DNA of 64,000 nucleotides from Gallionellales bacterium 39-52-133 (GCA_002278935.1 NCJL01000009.1:186001-250000), one strand, 5' to 3'. Shown: positions 16,508 to 25,425, counted from the stretch's first letter. Notes: generated by a model from the letters alone, not told the origin. Program-made: numbers and translations.

Positions 16508-16698
16508 TTTCGCTAATAGCGATTCGTAATATGTCTTAAAAAGTGATGGGTTCGCAGAAAATAAAAATGTTTCGCAAATAATGCCGGCATTTTTAGGATC
16601 TGCGTACTTTATTGCTTTGCAATCCCCAATATTTATAGCCGGTTGCTACTTGTTGCGCAGCCGGAATTAAACAAAAAATTTAGACAGGAGACACCACC

Positions 16699-18033
16699 AT
16701 GGCTGGTCCCGCACGTGAAGGCAATCTTGAAGCACCCACTCGTCATCCCCTGGATTGGTTGAATCCGGAATTTTTTAACGAGAAATCGTTATTTGACGAA
16801 ATGGAACGCGTGTTTGACATTTGCCACGGTTGCCGCCGCTGCGTAAGCCTGTGTGAATCCTTTCCTACCCTGTTTGATCTGGTTGATGAATCGCCGACGC
16901 TGGAGGTGGATGGAATCAATAAAGCGGATTACATGAAGGTAGTTGATCATTGTTACCTGTGCGATCTGTGCTACATGACCAAGTGCCCGTATACCCCGCC
17001 GCATGAATGGAATCTGGATTTCCCGCACCTGATGTTGCGCGCCAAATCATTCAAGTTTAAAAACGGGGACGTCAAAACGCGTGATCGCATCCTCACCAGC
17101 ACCGATACGGTCGGCAATCTGGCCGGGATTCCTGTTGTAGCACAGGTCGTTAATGCGGCAAATAAATTCGCCCCTGCCCGTAAAGCACTGGAAGTTGTTT
17201 TGGGCGTGCATGCCGATGCCAAGCTGCCCGAATACCAAAGCAATACCTTGCGCAAACGTCTGGCCGGACATGACAGCAAGGCCGTTGCAGAACCTGCAGG
17301 CCGCACCACGGGCAAGATTGCGCTGTTTGCCACCTGCTATACCAACCGCAACGAACCCGGCCCGGGGGAGGATCTGGTGGCCGTTTACGAACACAACGGT
17401 ATACCGGTGATTCTGGCCGAAAAGGAACGCTGCTGCGGCATGCCCAAACTGGAACTGGGTGATCTTGAAGCGGTTAAGGCTGCCAAGGAATTCAATATTC
17501 CGGTGCTGGCAAAACTGGTGGATGAAGGCTGGGATCTGACCGCTCTGGTGCCCTCCTGCGTGCTGATGTTCAAGCAGGAATTACCACTGATGTTCCCCAA
17601 CGATCCGGATGTGCAAAAGGTTAAAGCTGCCTTTTTTGACCCCTTCGAATATCTGATATTGCGCCACAAGGAAGGAAAATTAAACACTGATTTTAAACAG
17701 CCATTGGGCAAGGTTGCCTATCACGCCGCGTGCCATCAGCGCGTACAGAATATCGGCCCGAAAACGCGCGAGATGCTGTCGCTGATTCCGGGCACCGAGG
17801 TGGATATTATCGAGCGCTGCTCCGGCCATGACGGCACCTATGCGGTGAAGAAAGAGTTTCATGCCGCGTCGATGAAAATCGTCAAACCGGTGGTGGAAAG
17901 AGTAAAGAAAGCCGAAGCTGCGCACTATGGCAGCGACTGTGCCATGGCTGGTCACCATATTGAGAATGGCCTGCGAGACGGACGCGCGCCTTCACATCCC
18001 ATCAGCCTTATAAGGAAGGCTTACGCCATCTAG
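16699..18033 (+). CDS. Fe-S / CCG-domain oxidoreductase (GlpC/HdrD-like)
   Basis: A 444-residue cytoplasmic iron-sulfur protein. Two ferredoxin-type clusters are bound by Cys 42, 45, 48 and 52 and by Cys 85, 88, 91 and 96. Two CCG-like cysteine-rich domains follow, around CCGMPKLELG and AACHQRVQNIG...ERCSGHDG, of the kind found in heterodisulfide reductase and GlpC subunits. The motif set shows electron transfer, possibly to the rubrerythrin-like protein upstream. It is part of a run with the ferritin-like and DUF3501 genes (spacing 22 and 23 bp). The substrate is unknown. Confidence 0.82.
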   Translation: MAGPAREGNLEAPTRHPLDWLNPEFFNEKSLFDEMERVFDICHGCRRCVSLCESFPTLFDLVDESPTLEVDGINKADYMKVVDHCYLCDLCYMTKCPYTPPHEWNLDFPHLMLRAKSFKFKNGDVKTRDRILTSTDTVGNLAGIPVVAQVVNAANKFAPARKALEVVLGVHADAKLPEYQSNTLRKRLAGHDSKAVAEPAGRTTGKIALFATCYTNRNEPGPGEDLVAVYEHNGIPVILAEKERCCGMPKLELGDLEAVKAAKEFNIPVLAKLVDEGWDLTALVPSCVLMFKQELPLMFPNDPDVQKVKAAFFDPFEYLILRHKEGKLNTDFKQPLGKVAYHAACHQRVQNIGPKTREMLSLIPGTEVDIIERCSGHDGTYAVKKEFHAASMKIVKPVVERVKKAEAAHYGSDCAMAGHHIENGLRDGRAPSHPISLIRKAYAI

Positions 18034-18055
18034 CAATCAAAAAAGGAGAATTTGA

Positions 18056-18343
18056 ATGTCCAATGAAGGCTATCACGAACCTGTAGAGCAACTGAGCACC
18101 AAGACTCGCGACATGCACCGTGCGATCGTCTCTCTGATGGAAGAGCTGGAAGCGGTCGACTGGTATAACCAGCGCGTGGATGCATGCAGCGATCCTGATC
18201 TGAAAGCGATACTGGCGCACAATCGTGACGAGGAGAAAGAGCATGCCGCGATGGTGCTGGAATGGATCAGGCGCAGCGACCCCAGCTTTGACAAGGAGCT
18301 GCGCGACTATTTGTTCACCGACACACAGATTGCACACAAATAA
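18056..18343 (+). CDS. Encapsulated-ferritin-like (EncFtn) protein
   Basis: A 95-residue two-helix ferroxidase of the EncFtn type, which assembles as a decamer and oxidises Fe(II). The iron ligands appear in EELEAVDWY (residues 29-37) and DEEKEHAAM (58-66), in close agreement with Rhodospirillum rubrum EncFtn. EncFtn normally carries a C-terminal targeting peptide that docks it in an encapsulin shell. Here the protein stops at LFTDTQIAHK with no such peptide, and no encapsulin gene is in the window. AAGGAGAA precedes the ATG. It probably works with the neighbouring rubrerythrin-like and Fe-S proteins. Confidence 0.82.
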   Translation: MSNEGYHEPVEQLSTKTRDMHRAIVSLMEELEAVDWYNQRVDACSDPDLKAILAHNRDEEKEHAAMVLEWIRRSDPSFDKELRDYLFTDTQIAHK

Positions 18344-18366
18344 CAACGATTACCGAAGGAAATATC

Positions 18367-18948
18367 ATGAATCAATTGACACGAAATGACCTTTATTCCC
18401 TGGAAAAATATTCGGCGATCAAAACCGAATATCGCGCCAGGGTAATGGAACACAAGAAACACCGCAGAGTGCCGATCGGCGAGCATGCGACGCTTTATTT
18501 TGAAGACGCACTTACCATGCAATACCAGGTGCAGGAGATGTTGCGCCTTGAGCGCATTTTCGAATCCGAGGGCATACAGGAAGAGCTGGATGTCTACAAT
18601 CCTCTTATTCCCAATGGCAGCAACTGGAAAGCCACCTTCATGGTGGAATACGATGATGTGGAAGAGCGTAAAAAAGCACTGGCCAAACTTATCGGCATTG
18701 AAAATACCGTCTGGGTCAGGGTGGGCGATTTTGAGAAGGTGTTTGCGATTTCAAACGAGGATCTGGACCGTACCGCGCCCGACAAAACCTCAGCCGTGCA
18801 TTTCATGCGCTTTGAACTGACCCCGGAAATGATTGCGGCAGCAAAACAGGGGGCTGCAATCAAGGCTGGCATCGACCATCCCGCTTATCGTAAGGAAACC
18901 GAGCTGCCACAAGACAAGCGCGACTCGCTGGCTGGTGATTTACGCTAG
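18367..18948 (+). CDS. DUF3501 family protein
   Basis: A 193-residue soluble protein that I recognise as DUF3501 (RAEYR...RRVPIGEHATLYFED... QEMLRLERIFESEGIQEEL). Its biochemical role is unknown. In many proteobacteria it is found with rubrerythrin and the CCG-type Fe-S protein, as here, where it ends the run. It has no Cys residues, so a structural or regulatory role rather than cluster binding seems likely. AAGGAAAT lies upstream of the ATG. Its stop is 13 bp from the convergent HDOD gene. Confidence 0.82.
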   Translation: MNQLTRNDLYSLEKYSAIKTEYRARVMEHKKHRRVPIGEHATLYFEDALTMQYQVQEMLRLERIFESEGIQEELDVYNPLIPNGSNWKATFMVEYDDVEERKKALAKLIGIENTVWVRVGDFEKVFAISNEDLDRTAPDKTSAVHFMRFELTPEMIAAAKQGAAIKAGIDHPAYRKETELPQDKRDSLAGDLR

Positions 18949-18961
18949 ATGGAAGAAAGGC

Positions 18962-19786
18962 TCAGGCAGAATTGCCTTCAACGCCAACGATATTCATCAC
19001 GTCCTCTGCGGACATGTGGAGCAACCCGCCAATTTCACTATAGTCGTCGGGCAGCGCGGCATCATCCCAGCCATGGGCTGAATGTCGTGCCAGCCTGTCT
19101 GCCAGCACGACATTGCGAACGCGTGGCTTCTGGCTGTTTTCTGCATCCATCAAGTTGAGCAGCAAAGTGGGCAGCTTCCACTCCTTCACCAATTCCTTTT
19201 GCAGTGAGACCAGCCTGAAACCGAGCACATTCTCCTGCGCTATTCCGCTACGCATGGATTTGTCCTGCGCCTGCAAAGCCTGCACTTTTATCATTTCAGC
19301 GGGTGCGAAACACCACATCAGTATTTCGGTCAAATCGCGCAGCAAAGCAGCAATACGCACTTCTTCAAAATGCATGTCACGCAGCCTTACCGCCCAGTCA
19401 TACGCATAGGAGGAAGCGCGGTGCGAACGATGAACAACACGCAGCGCAGCTATCAGGGCGGGAGTTTGGGTACTCAGCATTTCCTCAACGGAGATTTTTG
19501 ATACCACTTTATTGAAGAAAGGCTCCAGACCCAACATCAGCAGTGCCTGTTCTACCTCCAGCACTTCGTTGGTCTGGCTGCGATGTTTGTGCGACTGCAA
19601 ATAACGTAACAAGAGCGAGGTCATCAAAGGGTCGCGGGCAATGATATTGCTCACCGCAAGCGGGCTGGCCTTGTCCCCCTCTTCCCGCAAGGCATGCAAA
19701 TCCCGCACAGTTTGCTTGAGAACCGGAATTTCAGCATTGCCGAGAAAAGCGACCCAGCCCTGCAAGTCTAATGCTCCCTGTTGCAT
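18962..19786 (-). CDS. HDOD-domain signalling protein
   Basis: A 274-residue protein with a HDOD domain, a catalytically inactive relative of HD hydrolases used in signalling and regulation. The typical start ISVSNIIARDPLMTSLLLR-like segment (LAVSNIIARDPLMTSLLLRYL) splits into SNIIARDPLM and a helix-rich core with RIAALLRDLTEIL, which lacks the HD metal pair. The ATG at 19786 is chosen because GGGAGGG lies just before it; the ORF start at 19798 would put that sequence inside the gene. It stands alone between DUF3501 and the ArnD-like gene. The target pathway is unknown. Confidence 0.8.
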   Translation of the reverse strand: MQQGALDLQGWVAFLGNAEIPVLKQTVRDLHALREEGDKASPLAVSNIIARDPLMTSLLLRYLQSHKHRSQTNEVLEVEQALLMLGLEPFFNKVVSKISVEEMLSTQTPALIAALRVVHRSHRASSYAYDWAVRLRDMHFEEVRIAALLRDLTEILMWCFAPAEMIKVQALQAQDKSMRSGIAQENVLGFRLVSLQKELVKEWKLPTLLLNLMDAENSQKPRVRNVVLADRLARHSAHGWDDAALPDDYSEIGGLLHMSAEDVMNIVGVEGNSA

Positions 19787-19913
19787 GTTCCCTCCCAATC
19801 CTGTGGACTACAAGTGCACGCTTTCGATCTTACACTGATACCAAACTGTCCGGCGCTGGAAACAGTTTTGCCCAATTAAAGGAAAATTTCAAATATTCCT
19901 TTAATTTGCAGAA

Positions 19914-20807
19914 TCAGGCCTGAACAGCCTGGGTACCAACACTGCCCTCAACCGCCCGCATCACTATTTCATGGCGAGGCAAGCTGGCAGGCAATCCCTG
20001 CACATAAAGACGCAAGGACACAATATCATAGCCCTGCTCCTTCCAGCCTTCCAGCAATTGTTCAAACACAGGTAGCCATTTTCCTCCCTCAAGCTCGGCT
20101 TGCAGGGTAAAGACATGTCCATTTGGGGGAGGATTTTTAGTCAGTTGCAGCAGGTGCTGCACCACGTTATCTTCGGTAATTCCGTTGCGATTGATCAGTT
20201 CGTCCAATGTCGGCAGTGTAGTCGGCAGTTGCGTGCAGGCAACGATTTCTGCATTCCAGGTTGGAGTGAAGGGTTGTGTACCGCGAGTATCCGAAGTGTA
20301 ATTAAAGCCGAAATGTTGCATCAGGCGCAAGGCGTGACGGTTTAGTTGCCAGCCGGCAGCGGCATAGGACTTCGACGCAATGCCGAAAATTTCTATGAAT
20401 CGGTCCACTGCACGCTGCATTTCACGTTTTGTCCATGCCATATCCCTGCTGCTTACATAATCCTTCCAGCGATTCTGATCATAGCCATGAATGCCCACTT
20501 CAAAACCCGCATCGCGAACCGCACGCATAGTGTCCGCGCATTTGCGGCCAATATCAGGTGCAGGCAACAAGGTTCCATACAGCATTGTTTTCAAGCCGTA
20601 ATGCTTCCAAATCGACAAGCGTGACGCTTTGCTCAGACAACCCGAGCGGAAAATATGCCTGATGGCACGTCCCGTGCGGTCCTTGCCCATCGTAAAGAAA
20701 AAACTCGCCTGCACCTGGTGTCGTTGCATCACTTCTACAAGTCGCGGTACACCGACACGCGTGCCACGATAGGTATTCACGTCAACTTTAAGGGCTAATT
20801 TCGGCAT
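19914..20807 (-). CDS. arnD: ArnD-like polysaccharide deacetylase / deformylase
   Basis: A 297-residue NodB-fold deacetylase close to ArnD, which removes the formyl group from undecaprenyl-phosphate 4-deoxy-4-formamido-arabinose on the path to aminoarabinose-modified lipid A. MPKLALKVDVNTYRGTRVGV, FFFTMGKDRTGRAIR and VGIHGYDQNRW carry the metal and catalytic residues. Neither arnA, arnB nor arnC is in the window. It is followed on the same strand by a PAP2 phosphatase and preceded by a PMT-type glycosyltransferase, a group that could build or transfer a lipid-linked sugar. Start at 20807 or 20828 is uncertain. Confidence 0.82.
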   Translation of the reverse strand: MPKLALKVDVNTYRGTRVGVPRLVEVMQRHQVQASFFFTMGKDRTGRAIRHIFRSGCLSKASRLSIWKHYGLKTMLYGTLLPAPDIGRKCADTMRAVRDAGFEVGIHGYDQNRWKDYVSSRDMAWTKREMQRAVDRFIEIFGIASKSYAAAGWQLNRHALRLMQHFGFNYTSDTRGTQPFTPTWNAEIVACTQLPTTLPTLDELINRNGITEDNVVQHLLQLTKNPPPNGHVFTLQAELEGGKWLPVFEQLLEGWKEQGYDIVSLRLYVQGLPASLPRHEIVMRAVEGSVGTQAVQA

Positions 20808-20888
20808 ATCGAAAAACTTTCTGATCAAAATAATACAAATTTATTCCAGCTTGAACATCGCCTGAATCCTGCAGGGCAATGTCAATAT

Positions 20889-21713
20889 TTATCGCTTCAA
20901 ATTAAATAAGCGCAACTGCCCGGGTATTGACAATACAAGGCATGCAGCCAGTAACAACACCTTCATTAAACCGGTTCCGGGATAAACATCATCAAGATGT
21001 TGCCATAGCGACCACACCGCCCACACCGATAGCGGGGTAACAATCAACGCAAATATGCGCTGCACCCATACATTGAGACCCGCACGCCAATGCTGCGCGA
21101 CCCATACCGCTGCAATTGCAACCATCCAGCCTCCGAAAACCGCACCGAGAACATCCAGAGGCCAATGTACACCGCTGGCAATGCGCGAGAAACCGACAAA
21201 CATAGCCAGAAGCAATGCCAGCATCTTGAGACGAATATCGGTTTTTTGCACACACACCAAACCAGCCAGTGCAAAAGCAGCCGTGGTATGCCCCGAAGGA
21301 AAAGCATTGTTGCGCAGGGCAGGCCCTATCAGGTGAAAACTTTCCGCAAGCAGGCTGGCGGGTGGGCGCAACGCGGAAAATAATTCCTTCATGCCATGCA
21401 CAAACAGACCGGCAATCAGAAAAGCAAGCAGAAATTGCCAGACCACATCAGGGCGACGTCCAATAAATGGAAGCACAAATAAAATGACCAGCTGTCCGTC
21501 ACCCAACAATGACAGATGGATCCAGAAGCCATCGCCGGCATAGGACATGATTCTGTTCATAAAATAGAAAATCGGCACATTGCCGTTCAGCGCAAACACT
21601 ATGGACAGCGCAGTTAACGCAAACAATGGCACTCCCCAGCGCCACGGGCTATTGAATGCAACCGTGGTATCCGGCAACAAAGCCAATTTTTCTGAATTAG
21701 TTTTGATAGTCAT
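20889..21713 (-). CDS. PAP2-family lipid phosphatase
   Basis: A 274-residue integral-membrane phosphatase of the PAP2 superfamily. All three motifs are intact: K-x6-RP in KELFSALRPP, PSGHTTAAF, and SRIASGVHWPLDVLG. About six transmembrane helices are visible. It could dephosphorylate undecaprenyl pyrophosphate or another lipid phosphate at the periplasmic face. The ATG at 21713 overlaps the 3' end of the upstream glycosyltransferase gene by 17 bp, which suggests coupled translation; longer starts lie within that gene. Context with ArnD suggests recycling of the lipid carrier. Confidence 0.82.
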   Translation of the reverse strand: MTIKTNSEKLALLPDTTVAFNSPWRWGVPLFALTALSIVFALNGNVPIFYFMNRIMSYAGDGFWIHLSLLGDGQLVILFVLPFIGRRPDVVWQFLLAFLIAGLFVHGMKELFSALRPPASLLAESFHLIGPALRNNAFPSGHTTAAFALAGLVCVQKTDIRLKMLALLLAMFVGFSRIASGVHWPLDVLGAVFGGWMVAIAAVWVAQHWRAGLNVWVQRIFALIVTPLSVWAVWSLWQHLDDVYPGTGLMKVLLLAACLVLSIPGQLRLFNLKR

Positions 21714-23184
21714 GGCAGTCATAGAAAGTAAAAATTGACGACTGGCGGCCATTAACCATGATCGGCAAGCTGTCACGCAAGCTGCATTCGGCAAATTGTC
21801 CCTTGCCGCCGGTTACAGGTTTGGCATTTTCATGGGGCCACAGTACCAGAATTCCGCTTGCACCGCTTTGAGGCGATCCAAACCAGATATCGAACTGGTT
21901 GATTCTCGCGTCAAGAACAATAACCGGCGTTGGCCTTGCATACCAGGACAAACGGCTTGCAAGCGTCCAGTTTTCAGTGAATATCAGCTGAGCAACGCCC
22001 GTTTTGCTTTCCAGTCCGGCGCGCAATTGCTCCGCTCTTTGCGCAGCCTGACCCCAGCCATACAGATCCCGCAATGCATTTTTATTATCCGGGAAAGGTA
22101 TCCACGGTGATATTAACTGGCTGAATATGACGCCAATAAAAATAACCGCATAGACAATTGAACCACGCACCCCGATACGCACCCAGCGCTTGTCCCATGA
22201 ACGGATTATCCAGCGTGCAGCCAGCGGGGATAACGCCACCCAGCCAAAGGATGTCCAGTGAGGCAGCGTCATTTCATAACCCGAGTTCCAGCCAAACAGC
22301 AATAACAGGGGCAATGCCAGCACGAGAAAAAGCATCACGCCGCGCCCATCCTCCCCGCCCGTTTTTCTCAGCTCACGCAGCCCGGCAACGGCTGCAATCA
22401 TGCCAAAAATATAGATACCAGGCCCATAAACGAGGAACTGGCCGGCTTGAGAGATCAATAATCTCTTCAGCTCCCAATTCAATTTTCCTGTGCCGTGATG
22501 GATCTGATACAGGAATGAAATCCAGTCGTGGCGGTAATTCCAGTAAAGCACCGGCATGATCGCAACCACGCCAATAATCAAAGCCAGCCAGGGTCCCGGA
22601 CTGCGCAACTGACGGACTTGCCTGCTCAACAGCAGCGCCAGCACCACCGTAACGATGAGCGTGACTGCGGTATATTTTGAAAGCCCGGCAAGGCCCAGCA
22701 ACAGGCCGAGCCACAGCCAGTCACGCAAGTTCCCGCCGGACAAAATCCGGTGCAGCACCAATATCACCAGCAGTCCCAGCAACAGCAGCGGCCCGTCGGG
22801 CAGCATGGCCAGGCCAATTAATTGCAGCATCACGGAGGACTGAATGAGAGCAACACTGGCAAATCCCAGCCACGGCGATTCATTCGGGAACAGTGTCACG
22901 CTGGCTTGGTACAGCACCAGACTGGCGGCGGAAAACAGCAGGATGGGCATGATCCTGAGCGCAAGATCGGAATCGGAGAAAAGCAGTACTATTGCCTGCA
23001 GCCAGCCGATCAGCGAGGGATGATCGAAATAACTCCAGTCCAGATGCAAGCCATAAAGCGCGTAGTGCGCCTCGTCTGTGGTGAGCTCGGTCGAGACCGC
23101 TGCGACGAGACGCAGCACCGTACTTGCCAATACCAGCAGGACAGTAGCTTGAAAAGGGGTCAGGTTATTCAGAAAATTTTTCAT
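21697..23184 (-). CDS. PMT/ArnT-type membrane glycosyltransferase
   Basis: A 495-residue glycosyltransferase of the protein-mannosyltransferase/ArnT fold (GT39/GT83-like), which uses a polyprenyl-phosphate sugar. The conserved first loop is TTDEAHYALYGLHLDWSYFD, with the Asp-Glu pair, followed by about 11 transmembrane helices and a periplasmic C-terminal domain. The acceptor could be lipid A, a hopanoid, or another periplasmic lipid. I chose ATG 23184, since the upstream ORF extension runs into the convergent reading of xseA's tail and lacks hydrophobic sequence. It heads the group with PAP2 and ArnD-like genes. Confidence 0.8.
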   Translation of the reverse strand: MKNFLNNLTPFQATVLLVLASTVLRLVAAVSTELTTDEAHYALYGLHLDWSYFDHPSLIGWLQAIVLLFSDSDLALRIMPILLFSAASLVLYQASVTLFPNESPWLGFASVALIQSSVMLQLIGLAMLPDGPLLLLGLLVILVLHRILSGGNLRDWLWLGLLLGLAGLSKYTAVTLIVTVVLALLLSRQVRQLRSPGPWLALIIGVVAIMPVLYWNYRHDWISFLYQIHHGTGKLNWELKRLLISQAGQFLVYGPGIYIFGMIAAVAGLRELRKTGGEDGRGVMLFLVLALPLLLLFGWNSGYEMTLPHWTSFGWVALSPLAARWIIRSWDKRWVRIGVRGSIVYAVIFIGVIFSQLISPWIPFPDNKNALRDLYGWGQAAQRAEQLRAGLESKTGVAQLIFTENWTLASRLSWYARPTPVIVLDARINQFDIWFGSPQSGASGILVLWPHENAKPVTGGKGQFAECSLRDSLPIMVNGRQSSIFTFYDCHDYQN

Positions 23185-23239
23185 TCGATTGACTGCAGTG
23201 GACAGGCAGAAAATAGTTTCACTATATATTTTAACCCAA

Positions 23240-24571
23240 TTATTTATCACTGCCCTTTTCCGTGACCGCGACTTTTGCCCAGCCCTTCGCAAAAGTAACC
23301 TTAAGGGATGCACCCGGCGGAAAAGCTGCACTATCGGTCACCACGGCACCATGCTCATCGCGCACCATGCTGTAGCCGCGTGCCAGCACCCGCTGCGGAT
23401 CAAGGTGCTGCAAGTGCTGCCGCACCGCAGCAAGGCGGTTGTCGTAACGCTCCAGCATGCGTTGTAATGCATCCTTCATGCGCCGGCTTATTTCTTCCTG
23501 GCGAGTGGCATGCTGCGTAAATTGCGGGCGTGCCGAGTGCAAGCGTTGGTGCATAGCCTGCCAGCGCAAGTTTTGATGTTGCAGGGTGTGTGCCAGTGTT
23601 GACTGCAGGCGCTGTTGCAACTGGGAGAGATGCTGCAGTTGCTGCTGTACACGCTGGGCCGGATGCACCAGGCGGCGCTGCAAATAATCGAGCTGCTGCA
23701 TTGCACGCTCAAGGCTGCGCAGCATCGCACGCGTCATGCGTTGCTCAAACTGGGCCACGCGCCCCAGCAGTTCCAGACGCTCCGGAACAGCCGCCTGCGC
23801 GGCAGCTGTTGGCGTGGCAGCACGCTGGTCGGCGACAAAGTCGGCAATGGTAAAATCGGTTTCATGCCCCACGCCGCATACGATGGGTATGTGACTGGCT
23901 GCAATTGCGCGAGCCACCACCTCTTCATTGAATGACCACAAATCCTCAATACTGCCGCCGCCACGGCACAGCACAATTACCTCGCACTCTTTGCGCTGGT
24001 TAGCCAAAGCGATGGCCTCGGCAATTTTCTGGGCTGCACCCGCACCCTGAACTGGCGTGGGATACAACACAACCGGCAGGCCGGGCATGCGTATGGACAA
24101 GGTGGTCAGCACATCACGCAACGCAGCCGCCTGGGGTGAAGTAACAATGCCGATCTGTGCGGGAAACAGGGGCAGCGCGCGTTTGCGCGAGTCTGCAAAC
24201 AAACCCTCGACCTCCAGCTTTTTCTTCAGCTTTTCAAAAGCCTCATACAACGCGCCCATGCCCGCAGGACGCATTTGCTCAAGGGTTAACTGAAATTCAC
24301 CGCGCGCCTCATACAAACCCGGCAAGGCCAGCACTTCCACCTGCGCGCCGCTCTTGGGCTGCCAGTCCAGATACTGGCTTTTGTGACGAAACATCACACA
24401 GCGTACCTGCGCCTGTTCATCCTTAAGGGAAAAATACCAGTGACCCGAGGCCGCGCACACAAAATTAGAAATTTCACCACGCACCCACAACAGTGGCAGG
24501 CCGGATTCAATTAACTGCTTTGCCGCAAAATTTAATTCGCGCACGCTAAAAATTCGATTCTTTTCGATCAT
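23240..24571 (-). CDS. xseA: Exodeoxyribonuclease VII large subunit
   Basis: A 443-residue large subunit of exonuclease VII, which degrades single-stranded DNA from both ends. The N-terminal OB fold (FSVRELNFAAKQLIESGLPL...VRGEISNF) is followed by the catalytic domain with GIVTSPQAAALRDVLTTL, RGGGSIEDLWSFNEE and PIVCGVGHETDFTIADFVAD, then a long coiled-coil and a C-terminal DPQRVLARGYS segment. Length is normal. The small subunit xseB is not in the window, and it is often unlinked. It lies opposite to the exbB block. Confidence 0.95.
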   Translation of the reverse strand: MIEKNRIFSVRELNFAAKQLIESGLPLLWVRGEISNFVCAASGHWYFSLKDEQAQVRCVMFRHKSQYLDWQPKSGAQVEVLALPGLYEARGEFQLTLEQMRPAGMGALYEAFEKLKKKLEVEGLFADSRKRALPLFPAQIGIVTSPQAAALRDVLTTLSIRMPGLPVVLYPTPVQGAGAAQKIAEAIALANQRKECEVIVLCRGGGSIEDLWSFNEEVVARAIAASHIPIVCGVGHETDFTIADFVADQRAATPTAAAQAAVPERLELLGRVAQFEQRMTRAMLRSLERAMQQLDYLQRRLVHPAQRVQQQLQHLSQLQQRLQSTLAHTLQHQNLRWQAMHQRLHSARPQFTQHATRQEEISRRMKDALQRMLERYDNRLAAVRQHLQHLDPQRVLARGYSMVRDEHGAVVTDSAAFPPGASLKVTFAKGWAKVAVTEKGSDK

Positions 24572-24707
24572 CTATCCGCTTCAGTTTTCAATCGGGTTTA
24601 TTTGGGAAAGCCACGCTAAGGGCATGTGTAATTGACAGGGCATGACACGCTCACCATACTTCCCCGCTTGTGCAAGTATACTGACTCAACACAAATTGGA
24701 GAACACA

Positions 24708-24926
24708 ATGGTAGACAAAGAAGACATGATCGAAGGATTTGAGGAGCTATACTCGAACCTCAAGATGGAGTTGATGAGCAATAGTGCTGACATCAAAGGC
24801 AATCGCCAAATGTTTGGGCAAGTTCAGGGGTTTTTTATGGCAATGCGCATGGTCGTGCCATTGGATATGGAAGAAGTTGAATACGTTGAGAACCGTTTGC
24901 GTGCCCTGGAAGAAAGACTGGTTTAA
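24708..24926 (+). CDS. Conserved-looking small acidic protein, function unknown
   Basis: A 72-residue acidic, Met-rich, helix-rich protein (MVDKEDMIEGFEELYSNLKM...NRLRALEERLV) with a GGAG ribosome-binding site 8 bp before the ATG. The long-ORF start at 24642 would add an unlikely 22 residues. The Met content is high (9 of 72) and there is no signal peptide or transmembrane segment. I do not recognise the family. It stands alone, divergent from xseA, with a 499-bp gap downstream. Confidence 0.6.
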   Translation: MVDKEDMIEGFEELYSNLKMELMSNSADIKGNRQMFGQVQGFFMAMRMVVPLDMEEVEYVENRLRALEERLV

Positions 24927-25425
24927 AATCAATCACCCTTGGCGAGGAAGGAGTTGAAACATTCTTACCTCTGCCGATTCAAACCCCATAGCAGAAGCCG
25001 TGCTTCGCGTTAATCAGCCCAAAATACTGATTGACATTCAACAATAATCCACAACGCCCAGCCGCTAAGGCACCTCAAAGCCGAAAATCCTTTGTACACC
25101 CAGTCACACCTGACAAAAAAATCGTAACATATTGTTTTTTATCAATATTAATACAAGCTTAATAATTGAGCAATCAAAAAAAGTGGTTACCTGATAGTTA
25201 GTTAAGTGTGCTTGAATAAATTTATGCACAAAGTTATCCACAGTTTTTGTGCATAACTAAAATACCCATGCCAAATTGCAAAATACCACCATTGCAAAGA
25301 TTTAATCCGGCAGAAATCTTGCTCTATCAGTGTCGACAAGTTACAGTTCAAGCTTCACTGATTTTCAGTTTGACTGATTCATCAGTCTTTTTATTGATTT
25401 TAATTCTTTTGTTTGGGGAGTTTGC
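24927..25425. other. Long intergenic region with AT-rich stretch and DnaA boxes
   Basis: A 499-bp gap, the longest in the window. A strongly AT-rich block (about 25120-25200) is followed by the DnaA-box cluster at 25222-25256, and a one-mismatch box (TAATCCACA) lies at 25045-25053. The exbB promoter should also be here. There is no ORF with recognisable content. Confidence 0.55.
25222..25256. promoter_or_regulatory. Three clustered DnaA boxes forming an inverted repeat
   Basis: TTATGCACA (25222-25230), TTATCCACA (25234-25242) and TTATGCACA on the minus strand (25248-25256) all match TTWTNCACA. The outer two belong to a perfect 11-bp inverted repeat (TTATGCACAAA / TTTGTGCATAA) whose loop holds the consensus box. 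This could bind DnaA for control of the exbB operon, for titration, or as part of an origin. No dnaA, dnaN or mnmG gene is nearby. Confidence 0.6.

Noticed and set aside
18056..18343. A full encapsulin nanocompartment locus
   Set aside because: No HK97-fold shell gene was found on either strand next to the EncFtn-like gene, and the cargo-targeting tail is missing.
24927..25425. A complete chromosomal origin of replication
   Set aside because: Three clustered boxes and an AT-rich block are suggestive, but the usual neighbours (dnaA, dnaN, mnmG, rpmH) are absent and skew cannot be computed here. Reported as a DnaA-binding region only.
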